The position numbers and the translations under genes were made by a program. Shown here piece by piece: positions 1-9,500 of a stretch of DNA of 64,000 nucleotides (the stretch's first letter is position 1; the number at the start of each line of letters is the position of its first letter). Origin of the DNA: Rhodoplanes sp963840055 (GTDB lineage Bacteria; Pseudomonadota; Alphaproteobacteria; Rhizobiales; Xanthobacteraceae). Location of the stretch: NCBI GenBank assembly GCA_963840055.1, contig CAWIXM010000030.1, positions 40,200-104,199 of the forward strand, in the 5' to 3' direction. Below the pieces are notes generated by a model. That model was not told the DNA's origin and searched no databases. It saw only the letters and a program-made list of their open reading frames with translations.

Positions 1-128
1 GCGCCGAGGGCGCCCGCGGGAAGCTGGCCGAGCTCGTCGCCGACGCCGAGAACGCGCTCGCGTCCTTCGGCGCCAAGGCCGACGTGTTGCGCGCGGCGGC
101 CCGGTTCGTCGCTGAACGCAAGCGCTGA
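1..128 (+). CDS. ispA: C-terminal fragment of a polyprenyl (farnesyl/geranylgeranyl) diphosphate synthase
   Basis: Only the last 41 complete codons are in the window; the open frame enters from the left edge and stops at TGA 126-128. The peptide ends FGAKADVLRAAARFVAERKR. This resembles the conserved C-terminal helix of alphaproteobacterial IspA-type trans-prenyl diphosphate synthases, which condense IPP with allylic diphosphates to give C15/C20 precursors. The catalytic Asp-rich motifs lie outside the window, so the call rests on the tail alone. If right, an isoprenoid-precursor gene borders the triterpenoid locus. Confidence 0.6.
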   Translation, partial: AEGARGKLAELVADAENALASFGAKADVLRAAARFVAERKR

Positions 129-234
129 TCTGCCGGAGAAAAGGGCACTCAAATCCTTCTCGGCGGTGTTGACGCAAGCAGCGAAACACGGCGTCGCGTA
201 GAGGCGACCGGCCCATTCGGAAGCGCAATCCGAT

Positions 235-1242
235 TCAGTCGCGCTGGACGCGCTTGGTCTTGATCACGCCTTGCGAGACGAACCACTCATAGGCTTCCCG
301 CACTGCGGCCGTCAGACTGGTTGGTTTGAAGCCGAGTTCCCGCTGAGCCTTGGAGATGTCGACGCGCTGTTCTCGCCGAATGAACCGAATTGCGCCGACG
401 GTGAACGTCCGTTCCGCCTTTGATCCGAGCACTCGCGCTACAACATCGTTGACCCTGGCTATGGGCGAGAGAATGGCAGGCGAAATACGGAGGCGTGGCT
501 TCGATTGGCCTGTAACCTGCGAAAAGATATTCATCAGTTCGTCGAAAGAGAGATAACCCGAGTCGAAGATGTAGCGTTGCCCGGGGCGCCCCTTCTCCAT
601 GGCAAGTACTAATCCCTGCACGATGTCCCGCGCGGCGACACACGCGAATCCGCCGATCGTACTGGCGTAAAGGCGTTTTTCCGCGAACCGGACGAGGATT
701 TTGCCCAACAACGAGGGCCTGAAATCGTACGGACCAATAATCGCCGAGGGGTTGGCGATCACGACAGGCAATCCGTCCGCGAAAGCCTTCAGGCACTCGT
801 GTTCCACGGCGGCCTTGGCGTATGCGTACGGCACGTCGCGCTCGAGCGGATCGAAGGGATCATCCTCGTTGCTCGGCCGGTCCACACGGAGCCCGACCGT
901 GCTCAGCGAGCTGGTGGCGACGATCCTTTCGGTATGCTGTCTCAGTGCGGCGCGTAAAACTTCGCGCGTTACGACGGTGTTTGCTCGATAGATCGCCGCC
1001 GGGTTCGCGACGTCCATCGAAACGCGTCCCGCGCAATGGTAAATTAGATTGCAACCTTCAACGGCCGCCGCGGCGACATCCGGCTCGCTCAAATCACCAA
1101 AAAACAGGTCGAGATCGAGGCCTTCGACGGCGGGGAGCTCGCGGGCATCAAGAAGCGCGGCCCGGATGGGCTGACCACTTTCGCTGAGCAGGCGCACAAG
1201 ATTGGCCCCAAGGTGTCCGCCAGCGCCCGTCACCAGGATCAT
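235..1242 (-). CDS. Extended SDR NAD(P)-dependent dehydrogenase/epimerase (3-beta-HSD / HpnA-like)
   Basis: A 335-residue extended short-chain dehydrogenase. The Rossmann motif TGAGGHLG is at residues 5-12 and the catalytic YAYAK (YxxxK) follows a conserved Ser region (ATSSLSTVG). Length and layout match dihydroflavonol-reductase/3-beta-hydroxysteroid-dehydrogenase-type SDRs, which include the hopanoid-associated HpnA and the sterol-demethylating SdmB-like enzymes. It is transcribed divergently from the flavoprotein at 1559 and lies within 3.3 kb of an oxidosqualene cyclase. Oxidation of a C-3 hydroxyl of a triterpenoid is therefore a reasonable inference, but a nucleotide-sugar epimerase role cannot be excluded. 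No Rieske partner for C-4 demethylation is visible. Confidence 0.75.
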   Translation of the reverse strand: MILVTGAGGHLGANLVRLLSESGQPIRAALLDARELPAVEGLDLDLFFGDLSEPDVAAAAVEGCNLIYHCAGRVSMDVANPAAIYRANTVVTREVLRAALRQHTERIVATSSLSTVGLRVDRPSNEDDPFDPLERDVPYAYAKAAVEHECLKAFADGLPVVIANPSAIIGPYDFRPSLLGKILVRFAEKRLYASTIGGFACVAARDIVQGLVLAMEKGRPGQRYIFDSGYLSFDELMNIFSQVTGQSKPRLRISPAILSPIARVNDVVARVLGSKAERTFTVGAIRFIRREQRVDISKAQRELGFKPTSLTAAVREAYEWFVSQGVIKTKRVQRD

Positions 1243-1558
1243 CGCCGCCTGACCTCATCTTCTTGAAGGGCCTGCGTGACAGCATGCATTTCGGACTTGA
1301 AGCAGCATGGATGACCGCTGACGAAGCATGACGCTGAAATCAATTGGACATCCTGAACGAAAAAACCCGGCACCCTGAAGGGCCGCGCTCCACGTAGCAC
1401 GCGGACAGGACAACGGTTGGGCCACTCAGGCTACTCCGAACAGATCTGCGCCTTCACAGTCAAGTTCCAATTAAGCGATGCGCCGGCCGAAAACCGGCCG
1501 CGTGCAGAGGACGCCATTTCCGCACTCGCAGCGCGCGACTTGCAATCACAGGACGCGC
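1243..1558. other. Divergent intergenic region between SDR and flavoprotein genes
   Basis: About 315 bp between two divergently transcribed genes, so it must hold both promoters. No convincing -35/-10 pair, riboswitch or conserved short gene was seen. An open frame starting at 1417 overlaps the flavoprotein gene in another frame and looks spurious. Confidence 0.4.
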
Positions 1559-2656
1559 ATGTTCAATGCGGAGGCAATGGCGAGAATAGCAATTGTCGGT
1601 GCCGGGCCGGCGGGGTCCACGGCGGCCCTGCTACTAGCTCGGAGCGGCAGGCACGATGTGACGCTGCTGGATCGCGACGCTTGGCCGCGCATGAAAACTT
1701 GCGGCTCCGCGCTGTCGCCGCGCTGCCTTGCCCTCATGGCGAAACTCGGCGTCGCGGAGCGGCTGCGGCCCCGCGCATACGGAATCCGCGGCCTGCGCTT
1801 TACCGGCCCGGCCGGGCGCTTGACTGTCCTTAGCGGCAAAGAGGGCGCTTGGGTTATCGCGCGCGCCGAGTTTGACGCCGAATTGGCTTTTCTGGCGCAA
1901 CGGCACGGGGCGCGCTTCATCCAGCAATTCAAGGCGAGCAAACTGTTGCGCGACGGCTGCGGCCGCGTGTGCGGCGTCAGCGACGGCAAGCGCGAAATCG
2001 AATGCGATCTTGTCGTGCTGGCCGACGGGGCGCACTCGCGCTTCTCGCCCGACCCTCGCCCAAAGCGGCGGATCGCAACCATCATGTCGTGGTACGAAGG
2101 TGTCCCCTTCACCGAAGGTCATATGGAAATGTGGTTCGACAGGCGGCTGAGCCCTTGGTACGGCTGGCTGTTCCCGGAAACTGCGAACCGGATCAATATC
2201 GGCATTTGTTATGATCCGGACGATCCCGCGAACCCGCGGGATATCTTCCACGAAATCGTTGCCCGCCATGTCGGCGAAGGCCGGATGCGAAACGCCGATC
2301 AGGTGATCAAGTTTCGTGGCGCGCCGATCGTCTATACCGAGCGCGTCGGGCCGGTGAACGAGCCGGGCGCGTTGTGGATCGGCGAGGCCGCGCGCCTCAC
2401 CAATGCGCTCACTGGCGAGGGTATCGGGCACGCCATGCAGAGTGCGCTTATCGCCGCAGGCTGCATCGAGCGCTATTCATTGGATGCGGTTGGCAAACAC
2501 TATGAGCGGGAGCTCAAGCGGGCATTCACGCCGCGGCTCAGGGGCGCATTGGCGGCGATGTATTTCGCGCGGACGCCGGCATTCTCCGCTCTCACCGCGT
2601 TCGTTGCCGTCCGCCCGGTCGAGAAGGCGATCGCGTACGCTCTCGCGCACGTCTAA
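1559..2656 (+). CDS. Geranylgeranyl-reductase-family FAD-dependent oxidoreductase
   Basis: A flavoprotein of about 365 residues. An N-terminal dinucleotide-binding fold IAIVGAGPAGSTAALLLA opens the protein, followed by the KTCGSALSP segment typical of the geranylgeranyl reductase (ChlP/GGR) family. A D-G motif (VVLADGAHSRFS) lies mid-protein, and a GEAARLTNALTGEGIGHAM FAD-ribityl segment near residue 280. The family reduces isoprenoid double bonds or oxidises related lipids. ATG 1559 is preceded by AGGA at five bases; a second ATG at 1577 directly precedes the FAD fold and could be used. It is upstream of squalene epoxidase and oxidosqualene cyclase genes, suggesting a triterpene-tailoring or side-chain reductase role (inference). 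Confidence 0.75.
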   Translation: MFNAEAMARIAIVGAGPAGSTAALLLARSGRHDVTLLDRDAWPRMKTCGSALSPRCLALMAKLGVAERLRPRAYGIRGLRFTGPAGRLTVLSGKEGAWVIARAEFDAELAFLAQRHGARFIQQFKASKLLRDGCGRVCGVSDGKREIECDLVVLADGAHSRFSPDPRPKRRIATIMSWYEGVPFTEGHMEMWFDRRLSPWYGWLFPETANRINIGICYDPDDPANPRDIFHEIVARHVGEGRMRNADQVIKFRGAPIVYTERVGPVNEPGALWIGEAARLTNALTGEGIGHAMQSALIAAGCIERYSLDAVGKHYERELKRAFTPRLRGALAAMYFARTPAFSALTAFVAVRPVEKAIAYALAHV

Positions 2657-3069
2657 TCTAAGTTCTCTTGGCTTCTCTCGCCCTGAGGTTGGTGCGCTGT
2701 CGATGCCGAATTGGCATGCTGTCCTCATCTTTGAATTGGCGGCGTCACCGTTTTTTACGAGGCCACCGAAAGGCAGACCTCCTCGGCGGCGAAGATGACG
2801 GGAAAGTTGGTTGTCTACGACTGCCCAAAGTTCATATTCTGCGCGGTGCGTCAGGCTTGAGGTCGCATGTCTACGTGTCCGAACCGCTCTTGTGAGAATT
2901 TTGATTCTTGACGATCTGGCGAGTCGCTCGATGCGCTGTTTGCCTGTTAAAAACCGGCGATCGCGTGAACCGTCATCGGTTCAAAACTCACCAAACACTC
3001 GAAATTCAGGGAGAAGGCGCGAAGTCGCAAATATATGACCGTCGAGAGCCAGACTAGTCCGCACTCCGA
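2657..3069. other. Intergenic region upstream of the squalene-epoxidase-like gene
   Basis: A 413-bp stretch, visibly richer in A/T than its surroundings, with no credible gene. It contains two inverted repeats: ATGCC-N5-GGCAT at 2703-2717 and a stronger 7-bp-arm palindrome at 2966-2983. The promoter for the downstream plus-strand genes probably lies here. Confidence 0.45.
2966..2983. promoter_or_regulatory. Palindrome upstream of the squalene-epoxidase-like gene (possible operator or hairpin)
   Basis: TGAACCGTCATCGGTTCA is a perfect inverted repeat with 7-bp arms and a 4-base loop, 87 bp upstream of the ATG at 3070. The size and symmetry suit a dimeric regulator site or a small RNA hairpin. 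No T-run follows, so a terminator is unlikely. No cognate regulator gene is adjacent. Confidence 0.35.
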
Positions 3070-4446
3070 ATGTCGAACCGATCGTTGGGCGCGATGGGCA
3101 ACGTAGTGGATGTCGATGTGGTCATTGGGGGCGGCGGCGTCGCGGGCGCGGTTACGGCTATTGCGCTGCAACAGCTGGGCTACGAGACGCTGGTTGTCGA
3201 ACCTGGTCTGAACGACGACCGGCGACTGGCCGGCGAGCTTTTGCATCCTCCAGGGGTCGCGGAACTCGCCGAATTGGGCGTGCTCAACTCGCTGATGCGT
3301 CAGCCTGCGGTGACCGTGAAAGGTTTCTGCATCGTCGACGCGGATGACCCCGAACAGATCAGGCTTCCTTACGACGCCGTTCGCGCTCATCGCGCGCCGG
3401 GCTTGTCTCTCGAACATGGCCTTATCCGACAACGGCTGATGCAAGCCGCCAAAGAACAACCGCTGGTCAAGGTCGTTGAAAATGCGCGTGTCACGAATGT
3501 CGATCAGAGCAAAGCCTCTCACGTCACCGTGCAGGTGGCGGGCCCGGAGACCGCGACGCAGTATCGATGCCAATTCCTAGTGGCCGCCGACGGCGCGTCA
3601 TCGGCAATTCGCCGTTTTGCCGGGATCGGCGCCAATAACCGACGCATCGCGACGATTTTTGGATATCGATTTCCCGCGACCACACTGCCTGAACGGGACT
3701 ACGGTTTCGTGTTTATCGGCAGCCGCACGCCGATCTTGATCTATCCGATCAACGAATCGGAAGCTCGAATCATGTTCGACATTCCGTACGACGCCCACCG
3801 TAAGCCCACTCCAAAGGATTGCCTGAATCTGGCGGCTTCGCTTCCTCCTGATCTGCGTCGTGAGGTAGAGTGGGTCATCGCCTCTCAGCCGCAGGTGAGC
3901 GCCGTCATCCACGAAGTCGCTGCGCAGCAATTGACGAACGGACGCGTCGTTTTGGTGGGGGACGCGGCCGTGACGTGCCACCCTCTCACGGCGACGGGAA
4001 TGACGCTCTGCATCACAGACGCACTGCTGCTACGGGACGCCATCGCGGACCGGCGCCACGATGTCCGACAGGCATTGGAGCTTCACAGGCGTCGCCGTCG
4101 GTGGCGGCAGGTCACGCGGCTCTCGCTTGCTGAAACGCTGCGCGACGTATTCTGCGGCTGCGATCCGAATTTGCAGATCGTGCGCCGGGGGGTTCTGCAT
4201 TACTGGCGCAGTTCAAACGGCCCTACCGCCAGCTTGGCGCTGCTTTCCACCGCCGACGGGCGCCCGCACTCGTTGATCCGCCAATTCGTAATGGTGCTTA
4301 CGCACAGCTTTATCGTGGAAGTCGGTCGCTGGAAGTCGGCTCACACGCGTCAGAACTCGAGTTTGGGCGAGTCGTTGTATGGCCTGGCGAGCCTTCTCAC
4401 CCACCAACTCCGACAAATTCTCGGCAAATGCCGATTGGTTTCCTAA
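3070..4446 (+). CDS. Squalene monooxygenase (epoxidase)-like FAD monooxygenase
   Basis: A 458-residue flavoprotein monooxygenase. The FAD motif GGGGVAG is at residues 20-26, the D-G motif AADGASSAIRR near 172-182, and the second FAD motif GDAAVTCHPLTATGMTL at 297-313. The last is the diagnostic squalene monooxygenase pattern (GDAxNxRHPLTGGGMT) with the Arg replaced by Cys and GG by AT. The enzyme would epoxidise squalene to 2,3-oxidosqualene, the substrate of the cyclase encoded 75 bp downstream; this pairing is the best support for function. No strong ribosome-binding site precedes ATG 3070; ATG 3094 is an alternative. A Met-rich or membrane anchor is not obvious, though the C-terminal 100 residues are hydrophobic. 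Confidence 0.8.
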   Translation: MSNRSLGAMGNVVDVDVVIGGGGVAGAVTAIALQQLGYETLVVEPGLNDDRRLAGELLHPPGVAELAELGVLNSLMRQPAVTVKGFCIVDADDPEQIRLPYDAVRAHRAPGLSLEHGLIRQRLMQAAKEQPLVKVVENARVTNVDQSKASHVTVQVAGPETATQYRCQFLVAADGASSAIRRFAGIGANNRRIATIFGYRFPATTLPERDYGFVFIGSRTPILIYPINESEARIMFDIPYDAHRKPTPKDCLNLAASLPPDLRREVEWVIASQPQVSAVIHEVAAQQLTNGRVVLVGDAAVTCHPLTATGMTLCITDALLLRDAIADRRHDVRQALELHRRRRRWRQVTRLSLAETLRDVFCGCDPNLQIVRRGVLHYWRSSNGPTASLALLSTADGRPHSLIRQFVMVLTHSFIVEVGRWKSAHTRQNSSLGESLYGLASLLTHQLRQILGKCRLVS

Positions 4447-4521
4447 AACTCGCGGCGCCGCAAAGTGAGGTCTGGCACCGGCTTTTCAATAACCGATATC
4501 GTCGACCAGGAGGTTGCGGGC

Positions 4522-6525
4522 ATGAGCACGGACCTTGGGGAGGGAGTCGATCGCATTTCGCACGCTGGGAGGTTGGACCTGCTACGCCGCGGCTTTTCTT
4601 ATCTCGAAAGCATCCAAGGAGCGCATGGCGGATGGACCGGCGACTATGACGGCCCTTTGTTTTTGCTGCCCGGTTATATCTTCGCTCATTACATCATCGG
4701 CCAGCCATTGAGCGGCGCCGACCGGTCTGCATTCATCGCGACGCTGCGCCGCGCGCAGAACGATGATGGCAGCTTTGGACTTCACCTTGAAGGCGAGGGC
4801 TATCTCTTCACGACCGTGCTCAACTACGTGGCGCTGCGGCTGTTGGGCGTGCCCGCCGACGATGAGGATGCAACCCGCGCCCACCGTTGGATTCATGCGA
4901 ACGGAAGTGCAACCGCCGTTCCGTCGTGGGGCAAATACTGGCTCTCGATCCTCAACCTTTATTCCTGGGAGGGATGCCATCCGGTTCCCCCCGAGCTGTG
5001 GCTGTTGCCGGAGAAGGCACCCCTTCATCCCAGCCGTTTCTGGTGCCACTGCCGGGTGGTCGTGCTCGCGGTCTGCTATCTTTACGGACGACGCTATCAG
5101 GCGCCGCTCGATCCGCTGCTGACCGCCCTGCGGCGCGAGTTGTTCTCGGAGCCGTTCGACTCGATCAACTGGCGCGCGTTGCGCGACAGTGTCTGCCCTC
5201 GGGATCGCTATTTTGCGCCGTCGCGGTTGCTACGTTTCGCCAACGCCGTGCTGGGACAGATCGAACCACGCATTCCCAAGGGGCTACGCGCGAAAGCGCT
5301 TCAGTTCGTGCTTGACCATATTAAGCATGAGCAGCTCACCACGAACTTCATCGACATTGGCCCTGTAAACAAGGCCTTTGACACCGTTGCGCTGTGGAGC
5401 TCAGAGCCTCATTCTGAACATACTCGCAAGGCGGTCGCGGCGCTGCCGCAGTACATATTCGACTGCGAGCGCGGCAGAACCATGCAGTCCTACAATTCTT
5501 CGGAGCTGTGGGACACGGGCTTCATCGCCCTTGCTCTCGCCGAATCGGGTCACGCATTCGAATATGCGATTATGGCTCGGGAAGCGTATCGATTTATCGA
5601 CGAGAACCAAGTCCTTGGAGACGTCGATCAGCGCGAGCGCTACTACCGGGATCCTTCCAAGGGGGGCTGGCCTTTCTCCAATCGCGCACACGGCTGGCCG
5701 ATTGTCGATTGCACGGCGCTCGGGCTGATGGCTGCGCTTGCGCTTGAGCCCTATGCGAACAAGAAAATCGAACCGGCGCGGCTGTTCGACGCGGTCGATC
5801 TCCTCTTGTTCTGGCAGAATGACGACGGCGGCTGGGGCACCTACGAAAGACAACGCGTGGGCGCTTGGCTTGAGGCCCTCAACGCCTCGGAAATATTCGG
5901 CGATATCATGGTCGACGTGTCGCAAGTCGAGCTGACCTCCTCGGCGGTGCAGGGACTCGCGGCGGCGCGGACACATTTCGGCGATCGGCTCGGCGCCGAG
6001 CGCAAGCGTCGGATTGACGCTGCGATCGCCCGCGCTGATCCCGTTCTGCGTGCGCTGCAGCGCGGGGATGGAAGCTGGGAGGGCAATTGGGGGATCTGCT
6101 TCACCTATGGCACGTGGTTCGGAATATGCGGGCTTCTCGCGGCGGGGGCGAAGCCCGACGATCCTGCGATCGTGCGCGCCGCAGCGTTTCTCCGCGCCAA
6201 GCAATGTGAGGACGGCGGGTGGGGCGAAAGCTATAAGAGCTGCATCCGCCGCGAATATGTGCCGCACCCGGACGGCGGCCAAGTGGTTATGACGGCTTGG
6301 GCGATTTTAGCCCTATTAGCCGCCTCGCCGGAGCGTCACCGGGACGCGATCCAGCGCGGCATACGTTTTCTCCTTGAGCGGCAGCTGCCCAATGGCGACT
6401 GGCCGCAACAAGGCATGACCGGCGTTTTCAATCGCACTTGCATGTTGAACTATCGGTTCTACCGTAATCATTTTCCCCTTTGGGCTTTTGCCCTCGCGGC
6501 AAAACATGGATTTGCGCTAGAATGA
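4522..6525 (+). CDS. osc: Oxidosqualene cyclase (cycloartenol/lanosterol-synthase family)
   Basis: 667 residues from ATG 4522, which has an AGGAGG box 8 bases upstream; the open frame also extends to GTG 4465, without a good site. The whole protein follows eukaryotic oxidosqualene cyclases: GPLFLLPG, LNYVALRLLG, WGKYWLSILNLYSWEG, RFWCHCR, GDIM, DGSWEGNWGICFTYGTWFG, LPNGDWPQ and GVFN. The catalytic acid is in WPIVDCTA (Asp396), the OSC motif, not the DXDD of squalene-hopene cyclase. Tyr324, His390 and Ile394 align with Arabidopsis cycloartenol synthase Y410, H477 and I481. The conserved VECTS Cys is Leu here (VELTS, Leu471), and Leu replaces Glu after DCTA. QW-type repeats are present. It cyclises 2,3-oxidosqualene to a 3-hydroxy triterpene; the exact product is unknown. 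Confidence 0.93.
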   Translation: MSTDLGEGVDRISHAGRLDLLRRGFSYLESIQGAHGGWTGDYDGPLFLLPGYIFAHYIIGQPLSGADRSAFIATLRRAQNDDGSFGLHLEGEGYLFTTVLNYVALRLLGVPADDEDATRAHRWIHANGSATAVPSWGKYWLSILNLYSWEGCHPVPPELWLLPEKAPLHPSRFWCHCRVVVLAVCYLYGRRYQAPLDPLLTALRRELFSEPFDSINWRALRDSVCPRDRYFAPSRLLRFANAVLGQIEPRIPKGLRAKALQFVLDHIKHEQLTTNFIDIGPVNKAFDTVALWSSEPHSEHTRKAVAALPQYIFDCERGRTMQSYNSSELWDTGFIALALAESGHAFEYAIMAREAYRFIDENQVLGDVDQRERYYRDPSKGGWPFSNRAHGWPIVDCTALGLMAALALEPYANKKIEPARLFDAVDLLLFWQNDDGGWGTYERQRVGAWLEALNASEIFGDIMVDVSQVELTSSAVQGLAAARTHFGDRLGAERKRRIDAAIARADPVLRALQRGDGSWEGNWGICFTYGTWFGICGLLAAGAKPDDPAIVRAAAFLRAKQCEDGGWGESYKSCIRREYVPHPDGGQVVMTAWAILALLAASPERHRDAIQRGIRFLLERQLPNGDWPQQGMTGVFNRTCMLNYRFYRNHFPLWAFALAAKHGFALE

Positions 6526-6555
6526 AAGCGTTTTGGCAGATGGGACGGTAGCGTC

Positions 6556-9500
6556 ATGAACATCTCCGCCTATTCCATTCGGCGGCCGCTTCCGGCCATC
6601 GTCTTCTCGATCATCGCCCTGCTGCTCGGCTGGATCAGCTTCAACAAGCTGCCGATCACCCGTTATCCGAGCGTCGACGTTCCGATCGTCTCCGTGATTG
6701 TCACGCAGTTCGGAGCGTCTCCCGCCGAGCTGGAAGCCCAGGTCACCAAGACCGTCGAGGACGCGGTTGCAGCGATTGTCGGGGTCAATCATATCGATTC
6801 CACCGTCACCGATGGAGTGTCGGTCACGACCATCACCTTCAATCTCGACGCCAATCCTGACCGCGCGCTCAACGACGTGAAAGACGCGATCACGCGCGTC
6901 CGCGCCAATCTGCCAAGCGGAATCAACGAGCCGCTGGTCCAACGCCAAGAGGTGATCCCGCTCCCGATCCTGACCTATGCCGCGATCGCACCCGGAAAGA
7001 CGCCCGAGCAGCTCTCGTGGTTTGTCGACGACGTGGTGAAACGGGCTTTGCAGGGCCTGAAAGGCGTCGCCCAGGTCGAACGCATTGGCGGCGTCGACCG
7101 CGAAATTCTAGTTTCGCTCAATCCCGATCGGCTGCAGGCGGTCGGGCTGACGGCGGCCGACATCAGCGAGCGGCTGCTCAAAAGCAACGTCGATCTCGCC
7201 GGCGGGCGCGCCGAAATTGGCGGGCGCGATCAATCGATCCGCACGATCGCCGGAGCGACGACGCTTGACGAACTCGCCGGAACGACGCTTAGCCTGCTCG
7301 CCGGCGGCGAAGTACGGCTCGATGATTTAGGAGTGGTCACCGACACCGTGGCCGATCCACGCTATTTTGCCCGGCTGGACGATGAGCCGGTGGTCGCCTT
7401 TGCCGTCTATCGCGCGAAGGGTGCGAGCGACGTGCGGGTGGCCAATGCGGTCGACGAGCGGCTTACGCAGATCAAACAGGATTACCCTGACGTCGAGGTC
7501 CGGACGATCGACAGTTCGGTCGACTTCACGCGCGAGAATTACCACAACGCGATGCAGACGCTGCTCGAAGGTGCGGCGCTCACTATCATCGTGGTGTTTC
7601 TATTCCTGCGCGATTTCAGGGCGACCATCATCGCCGCCGTGGCGCTGCCGCTCTCGGTGTTTCCCGCCTTCTGGGCGATGGACCTGCTCGGATTCTCGCT
7701 CAATCTCATTACCCTTCTCGCTATCACGTTGAGCACCGGAATTCTCGTCGATGATGCGATCGTCGAGATTGAGAACATCGAACGCCATATCCAGATGGGC
7801 AAGTCGCCTTACGACGCGGCGATGGAGGCGGCCGACGAGATTGGCCTCGCGGTCGTCGCGATCAGCCTGACGATCGTGGCGATGTTTCTGCCGGCGAGCT
7901 TCATGCCGGGCATCGCGGGCCAGTTCTTCAAACAATTCGGCATCACGGTGTCGGTGCAGGTGTTGTTTTCGCTGCTAGTCGCGCGGCTCGTGACGCCAGT
8001 GCTCGCGGCCTATTTCCTGCGGCCAAAGCCGCATCGGGAAAAGCCGCCGGGACCGGTGATGCGGCTTTACACCAGGATCCTCAAGACATCGGTGGGCATG
8101 CGCTACGTCACCGTGGTCGTCGGATTGGCGCTGTTCGTCCTGTCGGTGCTGGGACTCAAGCTTCTGCCGCAAGGGTTTATGCCGCAGCTGGATACGGCGC
8201 GCTCGATGCTCGCCATCGAACTGCCGCCGGGCACGCAGCTTTCCGATACGCAGACCGTAACAGAGAAGATCGTCAACCTGATCAAGCGTCGGCCGGAGGT
8301 GCGCAGCGTCTTCGTCGACGGCGGACGCATCCCGCCGAAGACCACCGAGGTCAACACCGCCGCGTTGATCATCAATTATGTTCCGAAGGGGGATCGCTCG
8401 CTCACCCAGGCGCAGCTCGAGCAGGATATCAGCCGGGACCTGGCCGACGTTCCCGATATCCGCTACTGGTTCCTCGACGAAAATGGCCAGCGGACGATTT
8501 CGCGAATTGTCGTCGGCCAGGACGGTAGGACGGTGGCGAATGTCGCAGCCGAAATCGCCAACCAGATGCGACGGCTTTCGTCCGTGGCCAATGTCGTCTC
8601 CACCGCCGCGCTCGACCGTCCCGAACTGCGCATCATTCCGCGCAAGGCGTTGGCGACCCGCTTGAACGTCACCACGGAAACGTTGGCTGCGACCGTCCGG
8701 GTCGCGACCATCGGCGATGTCGGGCCGCGCCTCGCCAAATTTGATGTGGGCGATCAACTCGTGCCGATACGCGTGATGATCGGGGAATCCGGCCGCGCCG
8801 ACCGACAAGTGCTCGAGCAATTGCGCGTGCCCACGCTGCGCGGAACCACGGTACCGCTTTTGGCCATCGCCGACATCCAGCTTGGACAAGGGCCGGCGAC
8901 GATCTCGCGCTACGACCGCCAGCGTTCCGTGAAGATCGAAGCGGACTTGGTCGGCAACACGGCGCAGAGCAAGGCTGACGAGGAAATCGAAGAACTGCCG
9001 GTGATGAAATCTCTGCCCAAGGGAGTGGAGGTGCTGCAGTCAGGCGATTCGGAGGCGAAGAAGGAGTTGATGGATGGGTTCGCCCCGGTCATGTCAAAGG
9101 GCCTGATGATGGTTTATGCGGTGCTGGTGCTCTTGTTCCACAGCTTCCTGCAGCCGGTCACGATCCTGTTCTCGCTGCCGCTGTCGATCGGCGGCGCCGT
9201 CATCGCCCTGCTCATCACCGGCAACTCGCTCAATCTTCCGGTGATGATCGGATTGTTGATGCTCCTGGGCATCGTCACCAAGAACGCCATCATGCTCGTC
9301 GACTTCGCGATCGAAGCCAGGGCAAACGGCGTCGATCGCACGACGGCGATCACTGACGCCGGCGTCAAGCGGGCACGCCCCATCATCATGACGACGCTTG
9401 CGATGGCCGCTGGCATGACACCGGCCGCGCTCGCCGTCGGCGCCGGTGGTGAGTTCCGATCGCCAATGGCCATCACTGTAATCGGCGGCCTCATCATCTC

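Noticed and set aside
3012..3573. Minus-strand frame 2947-3573 as a gene divergent from the epoxidase
   Set aside because: It overlaps the epoxidase FAD domain, which is unambiguous on the plus strand.
4522..6525. Squalene-hopene cyclase (hopanoid) annotation
   Set aside because: The catalytic motif is DCTA instead of DXDD, and the conserved blocks follow eukaryotic-type oxidosqualene cyclases along the whole length.
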